A stretch of 64,000 nt of DNA from CAXXOK01 sp964640955 (GTDB lineage: Bacteria > Bacillota > Clostridia > Christensenellales > Aristaeellaceae): positions 1 through 64,000 of the forward strand of contig CAZXJI010000018.1 of assembly GCA_964640955.1 (NCBI GenBank), given 5' to 3'. The notes beneath the pieces were generated by a model. That model worked only from the letters and a program-made list of their open reading frames with translations. It was not told where the DNA came from and did not search any database. Below are positions 15,202-21,291 of this stretch, piece after piece; the first letter of the stretch is position 1; each line of letters opens with the position of its first letter. Position numbers and translations under genes: made by a program.

Positions 15202-16500
15202 TCAGGCTTCCTCCGCTTTGGCGGCCGGCTGCGCTTCCGCGTCGGGCCGCTCCGTGCGGGCGTTGAACGCTTCCACCGCCTCGCGCATGCGATCCAGCGC
15301 GCTCACCAGCGTCTGCGCGTCGGCGTTGCCGGAGGCGGAACCCGCTTTCAGCGTTTCCAGCGCCGCGAGCAGCTCGGCCTGCGTGCGGGTAATCTCCGCC
15401 ATCGCGGCGGCCTGCTTTTCGGTCGTCTCCTTAAGCAGGGCAAGCATTTCCTCCTGCCGGGCCTTGGCGTCGCCGTCCGGTTCGCCGGCGGTCAGGCGGG
15501 TGCTTATCTCCACACGCTTGGCGTCCTCCACCAGCGATTCCGCCACGGCGAGGGTGCGCTGGAGGTTTTTGTGGGTTGCGATCTGGTTCTGGTTGAGCAT
15601 GGCGAGGGTGTCCGCCAGGGCGGAAAACTGCCCGCTCATGGAGGTGTTCATCTGCTGCATGAACTGGTTGACGATCCGCTTCACGCCCTCCACCTGCTCG
15701 CGCGACGTGCCCTGGATAAAGTTGTCCAGCGACATCGTCAGCGGGTGCACCGCGCGGCTGACCGCCATTTCCACCGCGCCCGCCATCTGGCTGCTGATCT
15801 GGTCGGCGGCGCGCTGGAGGTGGGTTTCGTCGTCCTGCTTCTGGCAGATCATCTGCACCTCGGCGTCCAGCGGCCGGGGCATGGCCAGTTCGTAAAACGC
15901 CTCGTCGAACGCGTCCAGCGCCCTGAAGGCGTGGCCGACCGCCATGCGGTTGACCATATTGAAGGCCAGCGAGCAGGTAATGCCGGCTACCGAGGTCGCG
16001 AAGGCGAACTTCATGCCCCCCAGCAGCGTCGGGATGCTGTCGATGGTTTTGGCGGCGTCCGCCAGGTCCAGGTTCGTCAGCCCTTCCATGAGCCCCAGGA
16101 ACGTCCCCAGGATACCCAGCGAGGTTAAAAGCCCCGGAATCAGCTCCGCCAGCTGCGCGTGGCCGGGCTTGTAGATCACGGTATCCTCGTTGATGTATTC
16201 CTGCGCGTTGCAGGGCATGCCGCGCAGGTCCAGCTGCCCGGCGTTGAGCAGGAAGCGCTGCCAGTCCGGCCGGAGCGCCTGCCCCAGGAAACGGGCCTCG
16301 CGCCATACGGGCCGCTCGCCGGTCGCCGCGCCGCGCTCCAGCTTCATAATGGCGCGGTTGAGCAGCGCACCGTTGCGCAGCACCGGATAGATGCACTTGA
16401 AAACCCCCACCAGCGTCACCAGCGCGATCGCCCCGTACACCAGCGTGCCGGACACGTGGCTGGCAATCTGGGCCACCATTTCGTTGATCATGTTCCTCAC
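15202..16500 (-). CDS. ZorA-like MotA/TolQ/ExbB proton-channel protein
   Basis: 432 residues. First helix at about 18-38. A MotA/TolQ/ExbB core lies at about 120-200 with the paired helices LLTSLGILGTFLGL and KFAFATSVAGI, both carrying the conserved channel Thr. A cytoplasmic tail of about 230 residues is predicted helical and coiled coil (about 215-415). Proton flow is expected to drive rotation against the stator encoded next. The long cytoplasmic tail is what separates ZorA from MotA/ExbB, though it is shorter than in classical Zorya. The GTG at 16500 is given; ATG 16491 is an alternative, and neither has a strong ribosome binding site. First gene of a three-gene operon with no nuclease or helicase partner. 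Confidence 0.82.
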   Translation of the reverse strand: MRNMINEMVAQIASHVSGTLVYGAIALVTLVGVFKCIYPVLRNGALLNRAIMKLERGAATGERPVWREARFLGQALRPDWQRFLLNAGQLDLRGMPCNAQEYINEDTVIYKPGHAQLAELIPGLLTSLGILGTFLGLMEGLTNLDLADAAKTIDSIPTLLGGMKFAFATSVAGITCSLAFNMVNRMAVGHAFRALDAFDEAFYELAMPRPLDAEVQMICQKQDDETHLQRAADQISSQMAGAVEMAVSRAVHPLTMSLDNFIQGTSREQVEGVKRIVNQFMQQMNTSMSGQFSALADTLAMLNQNQIATHKNLQRTLAVAESLVEDAKRVEISTRLTAGEPDGDAKARQEEMLALLKETTEKQAAAMAEITRTQAELLAALETLKAGSASGNADAQTLVSALDRMREAVEAFNARTERPDAEAQPAAKAEEA

Positions 16501-16529
16501 CGCCCGTCCGCGTTACTTAATCAGCCACC

Positions 16530-16558
16530 ATGGTACCATTTTTTCGCGGCGCTGTAAA
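16530..16558 (-). promoter_or_regulatory. Promoter of the ZorAB-like operon
   Basis: Minus strand TTTACA (16558-16553), 17-base spacer, TACCAT (16535-16530) with extended TGG. The short leader is about 23-32 bases. Confidence 0.65.
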
Positions 16559-16652
16559 CTTCCCCCCGCACGCCCGCGCCGTCGGCGCTCCATATCGTCG
16601 TTCGTCAAAGCCGGAAATTTCCTCCGTCCCGCGTCCGTATGCAGGATACTGC

Positions 16653-16690
16653 TTGCAAAACTCTCCGGAATTGATTATACTAACAATAGT
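16653..16690 (+). promoter_or_regulatory. marR-type gene promoter, possible operator
   Basis: TTGCAA (16653-16658), 17-base spacer, TATACT (16676-16681). A short ACTA-N4-TAGT inverted repeat (16679-16690) overlaps the -10, where an autoregulatory site would lie; its arms are only 4 bp. Confidence 0.65.
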
Positions 16691-16745
16691 TCATCGTTTA
16701 TGTTCCTATACCCTTCTCAACCCATCCTGCCAGGGAGGTGTCGTT

Positions 16746-17222
16746 ATGCCCCGGAAAAATGCTGCAAAAGAAGGTCTCATCGACGACGTGGCGCGCAACC
16801 TGTTCCTGGCCATTCCCATCTTCCGCAAGCGGCTTCTGCACATGGACGTCATTCAGCGGGAATTCAACATTCCGCTGTCGCACGTGCAGGTGATGGCCAT
16901 GCTCAACGACAACGGCTCCATGAACGTCAGCGAAATTTCCCGCCGGCTGGGCATCGCCAAGCCCAACATCACTCCGCTCATCGACCGGCTGATTCAGGAA
17001 AACTACGTGGAGCGCATTCGGGACGAGAAAGACCGCCGAATGGTGAACATCTCCATCTGCCAGGCCGGCATGACGGAACTGGAACAGATCCGCAAAAAGA
17101 TGCGCCTGCTGATCGGCGATTGGGCGACCAAGCTGAACACGTCGGACCTGCGTGCCTTAAACGACAGCCTCACGGCCATCCGCCGCGTATTGGGCGAAAA
17201 AGTGCAAAACAGCGACGACTGA
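16746..17222 (+). CDS. MarR family transcriptional regulator
   Basis: 158-residue winged-helix regulator. The HTH is visible at about residues 57-85 (VSEISRRLGIAKPNITPLIDRL) and the wing as RDEKDRRMVNI. These proteins usually bind palindromes as dimers and respond to small ligands. Start: ATG 16746 with GGGAGG 6-7 bases upstream; the longer open frame lacks a site. It is divergent from the ZorAB-like operon, with the two promoters about 120 bases apart, so it could control that operon as well as itself. This is inference from position. Confidence 0.9.
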   Translation: MPRKNAAKEGLIDDVARNLFLAIPIFRKRLLHMDVIQREFNIPLSHVQVMAMLNDNGSMNVSEISRRLGIAKPNITPLIDRLIQENYVERIRDEKDRRMVNISICQAGMTELEQIRKKMRLLIGDWATKLNTSDLRALNDSLTAIRRVLGEKVQNSDD

Positions 17223-17315
17223 CGGCTGCGCGATGTCGCGCGTGTCCGCCGGCGCATCCCTTCCGCCTTCGCGGCCGTCAAACGCCGCGGAGGCCGGTTT
17301 GCAGTGCCGCGCCTT

Positions 17316-17331
17316 CCGCCCCGCGGGGCGG
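17316..17331. terminator. GC-rich palindrome between convergent genes
   Basis: CCGCCCC-GC-GGGGCGG, followed on the plus strand by CTTTCC. It lies between the ends of the marR gene and the Gx gene and is possibly a bidirectional terminator. Confidence 0.45.
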
Positions 17332-17338
17332 CTTTCCG

Positions 17339-17854
17339 TCAGGCGTCCTCTCCGGGACGCCTGCGCCTGAGCGGCGGCAGGGTGCGCATCAGCACGACGG
17401 CAATGCTCCCCGTAATCAGCCCCATGCCCGCCCCCACGGGGATGAGCAGGGCCAGATAATAAACCAGCGAAGGGGTCTGCAGCATCAGCGCGGCAACCGC
17501 CACCTGGCCGATATTGTGCGTTACGCCCCCGGCGATGCCGACGCCCGCGGGGCTCACGCCGCGCAGGTTCCTAAGCAGGCTCATGGCCGTCAGGCTCAGC
17601 GTTCCCCCGGCGAGACTGTAGACGATCGTCATGGGGTTGCCCAGCAGGAAGCCCAAGAGCACGGTCTTGGCGACCATCATGGCGAAGCTGGGCCACACCC
17701 CCAGCCAGTAGAGGGAGATCAGCAGCACGCAGTTGGACAGCCCCAGCTTGATGCCGGGCACCGAGGAAACGGGCACGAGGCTCTCCAGATAGCCCAACGC
17801 CAGCATCAACGCCACCAGCACGGCCGAAAGCGCCAGCTTCCCCGTGCGGCTCAC
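17339..17854 (-). CDS. Gx transporter family / heptaprenyl diphosphate synthase component I-like membrane protein
   Basis: 171 residues with about five to six hydrophobic helices and the features of the Hpre_diP_synt_I family (GIKLGLSNC, GNPMTIVYSLAGG, THNIGQ). These are small integral membrane proteins of ECF-substrate-binder type, often encoded beside NusG-II and ApbE proteins. The start is GTG 17854, with GGAGG 7 bases upstream, and it overlaps the TGA of the NusG-II gene by 3 bases (GTGA). It is possibly involved in quinone, isoprenoid or flavin handling at the membrane. The substrate is not known from sequence. Confidence 0.85.
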   Translation of the reverse strand: MSRTGKLALSAVLVALMLALGYLESLVPVSSVPGIKLGLSNCVLLISLYWLGVWPSFAMMVAKTVLLGFLLGNPMTIVYSLAGGTLSLTAMSLLRNLRGVSPAGVGIAGGVTHNIGQVAVAALMLQTPSLVYYLALLIPVGAGMGLITGSIAVVLMRTLPPLRRRRPGEDA

Positions 17855-18240
17855 GGATCGGCCTCCACGGCCTGGCCGTCGGCAGTCACCAGTTCCAACA
17901 CCACCCGGTGCGGCAGGCAGATGATTTCGTTGGCCAGCACGCGGCTGCCGACGTTCTCCACCGTCACGTCCCCCTGCCGGACGCAGTCCTGATTGGCGCA
18001 GTTGGATTCCTTCATGCGAAAGCCGCCGGGGAACACCTCTACCACGTTGCGGCTGCCGTCCTCCTGCTCGATGACGATTTCCCTTTCCTCCGTCAACGGC
18101 ACCAGTTCGTACGTCTGGCCCGGCACGGTGATGCGCAGGTATGCCTCGGAAGCGTCCACGTTCACGCTGGGGCGCAGCAGGAACACCGTAAGGCCCAAAA
18201 GCAGCGCCACGCCCAGAATCAGCCAGTCCCTGCGCTTCAT
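17851..18240 (-). CDS. NusG domain II-containing protein
   Basis: 129-residue protein: an N-terminal membrane anchor (about residues 5-22) and a single extracytoplasmic NusG-domain-II-like beta domain with the usual end motif (CANQDCVRQG ... CLPHRVVLEL). The two Cys of CANQDC and the Cys of CLPHR are family hallmarks. It is not related in function to the transcription factor NusG. ATG 18240 is used; a TTG at 18261 is in frame but overlaps the AAAGGGG site. First gene of a two-gene operon with the Gx protein, divergent from apbE. Such trios are found with flavin-based membrane electron transfer. Confidence 0.85.
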   Translation of the reverse strand: MKRRDWLILGVALLLGLTVFLLRPSVNVDASEAYLRITVPGQTYELVPLTEEREIVIEQEDGSRNVVEVFPGGFRMKESNCANQDCVRQGDVTVENVGSRVLANEIICLPHRVVLELVTADGQAVEADP

Positions 18241-18284
18241 GCCCGCCCCTTTCCGCGGCAAGCCGCGTTTCCGGATTCCGTTGT

Positions 18285-18313
18285 ATTATACCATCGGCGC
18301 GGCACGGTTTCAA
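18285..18313 (-). promoter_or_regulatory. Promoter of the NusG-II/Gx operon
   Basis: Minus strand TTGAAA (18313-18308), 17-base spacer, perfect TATAAT (18290-18285) with extended TGG. Confidence 0.85.
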
Positions 18314-18329
18314 TGCGCGGAGGGCCATG

Positions 18330-18357
18330 TTGCAAATGAAGCGAAATATGGTACAAT
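18330..18357 (+). promoter_or_regulatory. apbE promoter
   Basis: TTGCAA (18330-18335), 16-base spacer, TACAAT (18352-18357) with extended TGG. The leader is about 30 bases, too short for an FMN riboswitch. Confidence 0.8.
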
Positions 18358-18394
18358 GACCGCACCGCCCGCCGGGCGGAAGGGGGAAGGCAAT

Positions 18395-19456
18395 TTGCGT
18401 AAAAGAAAAATCGCCTGGATGATCGGGGCCGCGCTGATCGTGCTGGCCGCCGCCGTGCTTTTGCCGCGCATCGCGGTCGCGCCGGGCTCCGTGCGCTACC
18501 AGACCGGCTTTTTCGACGTGTTCGACACCTATTCCGAAATCATCGTCTACGCGCCGACCGAGGAGGCGGCCAAGGAGATCGCCGATGCGGCGCACAGCGA
18601 GCTGCTTGCGTACCACCAGCTCTACGACATTTACAACGACTACGACGGCGTAACGAACCTGAAAACCGTCAACGAGCGGGCGGGCACCGCCCCTGTCGCG
18701 GTGGATGCGCGGATTATGGCGCTGCTCTCGTTCGCCAAAACCATGGCGGAAGAAACCGGCGGCCGCATGAACGTCGCCATGGGGAGCGTGCTTTCCATCT
18801 GGCACGACTACCGCACAAAGGGGCTTGAGGATCCCGCTTCCGCCGCCCTGCCGACGACGGAGGAGCTTCAGGCCGCCGCGGAGCATACCGACATCGACGA
18901 TCTGGTGCTCGATCCCGAGGCCGGCACCGTTTTCTTCGCCGATCCCGCCCTTCAGCTGGACGTGGGCGCGGTGGGCAAGGGCTTCGCGGTGGAGCGCGTG
19001 GCCGAGCAGCTGGAAGCGGCCGGCGTCGGCGGGGCGCTGCTGAGCATCGGGGGCAATGTGCGCGCCGTCGGTTCCCGGGGCGACGGCAGCGCCTGGCGCG
19101 TGAACGTGCAAAACCCCGACCTGACGGCCGACGACCAGAGCCTCGCCACCCTGGGGCTTACCGACCTCTCGCTGGTCACCAGCGGAAGTTATCAGCGCTA
19201 CTATACGGTGAACGGCGTGCAGTACCATCACATCATCGACCCGGACACGCTTTTCCCGGCCGCCTGGCTATGGTCGGTCTCGGTCGTCGCGCAGGATTCG
19301 GGGCTGGCGGACGCGCTTTCCACGGCGCTGTTCACCCTGTCGGTCGCAGACGGCCAGGCCCTGCTTACGCACTTTGAGGGCGTGAACGCCCTGTGGGTAA
19401 CACCCGACGGCGCGCAGACGCAAACGGAAGGGTTTTCCGACCTGCTCGCCTCGTAA
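18395..19456 (+). CDS. apbE: FAD:protein FMN transferase (ApbE)
   Basis: Extracytoplasmic flavinyltransferase that links FMN from FAD to Ser/Thr of target proteins such as Rnf/Nqr subunits or FMN-binding lipoproteins. 353 residues with an N-terminal membrane helix (about residues 7-27) and no lipobox Cys. ApbE motifs: GGRMNVAMG, LDVGAVGKGFAVE, SIGGNVRAVGS, SGSYQRYY and HHIIDPDT. The start is a TTG at 18395, the only plausible initiator after the GGGGGAAGG site and just before the basic residues of the signal anchor. It is divergent from the NusG-II/Gx pair and followed by the encapsulin genes. No FMN_bind acceptor protein is in the window. Confidence 0.92.
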   Translation: MRKRKIAWMIGAALIVLAAAVLLPRIAVAPGSVRYQTGFFDVFDTYSEIIVYAPTEEAAKEIADAAHSELLAYHQLYDIYNDYDGVTNLKTVNERAGTAPVAVDARIMALLSFAKTMAEETGGRMNVAMGSVLSIWHDYRTKGLEDPASAALPTTEELQAAAEHTDIDDLVLDPEAGTVFFADPALQLDVGAVGKGFAVERVAEQLEAAGVGGALLSIGGNVRAVGSRGDGSAWRVNVQNPDLTADDQSLATLGLTDLSLVTSGSYQRYYTVNGVQYHHIIDPDTLFPAAWLWSVSVVAQDSGLADALSTALFTLSVADGQALLTHFEGVNALWVTPDGAQTQTEGFSDLLAS

Positions 19457-19548
19457 ACCACGGCCGCGCAAAGCCTGTTTCAGCCCGTGCAAACCCGTGT
19501 ATATCCTTATCGAACCAGGAAAGAGACGTTTGAAAGGAGCGTTTGGAC

Positions 19549-19914
19549 ATGCCGAGTTTCGCCAATCCGTTTCAGGGGAACGTACCCCGCAAGATGAACA
19601 AGGAAGAACTGATACAGGCCGTCCGGCTGGATATCGCCGGGGAGCTGGAGGCCATTTTTCTCTACGACGCGCACGTGCAGGCCACGGATATCGAGCTGGC
19701 CAGGACGGTCATCGGGGATATCCGCGATGAGGAAAAGGCGCACGTGGGCGAGCTGATGACGCTCCTGTACGCGCTGGACCCGAAGGAAGCGGAGCATTTC
19801 GCCTCCGGACGCGCGGAAGTGCGGGAGATGATGCGCGACCTGGGCCTGCCGACCCCCGCCGACGGAGACGCGGGCGGGGAAGCGCCGACCGTCGGCAGCC
19901 TGAAAGACAGCTGA
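19549..19914 (+). CDS. Encapsulated ferritin-like protein (encapsulin cargo)
   Basis: 121-residue two-helix ferritin-like protein. Helix 1 carries GELEAIFLYDAH and helix 2 DEEKAHVGEL, giving the Glu and ExxH iron ligands of EncFtn, which forms a ring and oxidises Fe(II) inside an encapsulin shell. The C-terminus ends in PTVGSLKDS, a clear cargo-loading peptide of the GSLK type. Start: ATG 19549 with AAAGGAG 9 bases upstream; an in-frame TTG 6 bases earlier is less well spaced. The shell gene follows after 88 bases. The role is iron storage or oxidative protection. Confidence 0.92.
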   Translation: MPSFANPFQGNVPRKMNKEELIQAVRLDIAGELEAIFLYDAHVQATDIELARTVIGDIRDEEKAHVGELMTLLYALDPKEAEHFASGRAEVREMMRDLGLPTPADGDAGGEAPTVGSLKDS

Positions 19915-20002
19915 GCCGCCGCCCGCAGGCGCGGCCCAAACAACCATCGACCTTTTCGCGCCCTACGGCGCGAGACGCGTACGCCAAAAGGAGGCAACGC
20001 AA

Positions 20003-20821
20003 GTGGATTACCTGTCCAGAAACTCGTCGACCCTGCCCGAAAGCCTATGGCAGCAGATCGACGCCGCGACGGTGAGCGCGGCCCGAAACGTGCTGACGGG
20101 GAGACGCGTATTGCACTTAACCGGTCCGCTGGGGATCGGCGTGAACACCGTGACCATCGACGACGCCGATACGAAGGCGGAAGTCGAAGCCGACGGCTTC
20201 CTGACCACCGCAGGCCGGAAGCTGACCGAAATACCCACCCTGTTTGAGGATTTTACCCTTTACGCCCGCGACCTGGCCCAGAGCGAAAAAGCGGGGTCGC
20301 CCGCGGACCTCTCCGCGGTACAGGCGGCTGCGCAGGCCGTGGCCCTGCGGGAGGACCGGCTGGTCTTTCTGGGCAACGAGAAGCTCGGTTACGAAGGGCT
20401 GTTAACCGCCAAGGGCGTGAACCGGCAGGCCCGCTCGGACTGGGCGAGCGGTGAAAACGCCTTTACGGACGTGGCCGCCGCCATCGAAACGCTGGTTTCC
20501 CAGGGCATATACGGCGCGTTCACCCTCGTGGTGAGCCCGAACCTGTACACGCAGTTGCAGCGGCTGCAGCCCTCCGTGGGCATGCTGGAGCTCGACCGCG
20601 TCGCCAGGCTCGTGGACGGACGTCTGTTCAAGTCCCCGGCGCTGGGCCGGGATCAGGCGGCGCTCCTGTCCGCGCAGCCGGGGCATATGGATCTCGTCGT
20701 GGGGCAGGATTTGGCGGCGGCGTACCTGGAGCAGCGCAACCTGAACCACGTGTTCCGCATGACGGAAACGGCGTTGCCGCGGCTATTCCAAAAGAAGGCC
20801 GTCGTGGTGTTCACCAAGTGA
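20003..20821 (+). CDS. Family 1 encapsulin shell protein
   Basis: 272-residue HK97-fold nanocompartment protein, the usual length for family 1 encapsulins (often misannotated as linocin/bacteriocin). It shows the N-terminal amphipathic helix that binds cargo peptides (about residues 11-28), RRVLHLTGPLGIGV, the E-loop region around 60-80, LGYEGLLT, and the closing beta strand GQDLAAAYLEQRNLNHVFRMTETALPRL. Start: GTG 20003 with AGGAGG 8 bases upstream. It pairs with the EncFtn-type cargo gene just upstream, so this is an iron-handling nanocompartment. Confidence 0.95.
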   Translation: MDYLSRNSSTLPESLWQQIDAATVSAARNVLTGRRVLHLTGPLGIGVNTVTIDDADTKAEVEADGFLTTAGRKLTEIPTLFEDFTLYARDLAQSEKAGSPADLSAVQAAAQAVALREDRLVFLGNEKLGYEGLLTAKGVNRQARSDWASGENAFTDVAAAIETLVSQGIYGAFTLVVSPNLYTQLQRLQPSVGMLELDRVARLVDGRLFKSPALGRDQAALLSAQPGHMDLVVGQDLAAAYLEQRNLNHVFRMTETALPRLFQKKAVVVFTK

Positions 20822-20873
20822 CGTAAAACCGCACCGCACACGAACCCGTTCTGAAAGCTTAACCCTATGCAGC

Positions 20874-20915
20874 AAAAAAACCGCCGCTCCGCGAAAACAC
20901 TCCGCGGGGCGGCGG
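20874..20915 (-). terminator. Terminator of the purine operon
   Basis: 13-bp stem (20881-20893 with 20903-20915, one mismatch) followed on the minus strand by T7 (20880-20874). It lies just past the ModE-like stop and may also stop encapsulin transcription from the other side. Confidence 0.85.
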
Positions 20916-20927
20916 TTCGTCAAATGC

Positions 20928-21275
20928 TCATTTCCGGCCGAAGTAGCGGGCATAGGCGGCCTCCACCGCCTGTCGGCTCTCCTTTTCAAAGGCACGGTAG
21001 TTGACCAGCAGCTTTTCGGCCTCGGGGGTGAGGGTCGCCCCGCCGCCCTGCCGGCCGCCGGTCGCGGTATCCAGAAGCGTATAGCCCAAGCCCTTCTCGG
21101 CCGCCTTGACGACCTTCCACGCCTTGGAATAGGCCATATCCATGCGCATGGCCGCGGAGCGGAGGCTGCGGGTATCGCGCACCGTCTCCAACAGTTCCGC
21201 CACGCCGGGGCCGAACACCTTCTCGTCCCGGTAAAGGCGCAAGGTCATCCCGCAGTGCAGGGGCGTCTGGGGCAT
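20928..21275 (-). CDS. ModE-like winged-helix regulator
   Basis: 115 residues, one LysR/ModE N-terminal type winged helix: SLRSAAMRMDMAYSKAWKVV is the HTH (about residues 36-56), and TGGRQGGGATLTPEAEKLL is typical of ModE. It has no C-terminal molybdate-binding (MOP) domain, so ligand sensing must differ from E. coli ModE. Start: ATG 21275 with AAGGAGG 9-11 bases upstream, directly overlapping the end of the molybdenum hydroxylase gene. Such short regulators are common beside molybdenum hydroxylases. A role in molybdenum-dependent control of this cluster is inferred. Confidence 0.85.
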   Translation of the reverse strand: MPQTPLHCGMTLRLYRDEKVFGPGVAELLETVRDTRSLRSAAMRMDMAYSKAWKVVKAAEKGLGYTLLDTATGGRQGGGATLTPEAEKLLVNYRAFEKESRQAVEAAYARYFGRK

Positions 21276-21291
21276 GGTACCCGCCTCCTCC

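Noticed and set aside
13695..16500. A full Zorya defence system
   Set aside because: Only ZorA-like and ZorB-like proteins are present. There is no ZorC, ZorD or ZorE type gene in the window, so the name is not used.
18358..18395. FMN riboswitch before apbE
   Set aside because: The leader of about 30 bases is far too short.
17855..19231. Long upstream extension of the Gx gene frame on the minus strand
   Set aside because: It covers the NusG-II gene and the apbE gene in the wrong frame; the GTG at 17854 has the proper site.
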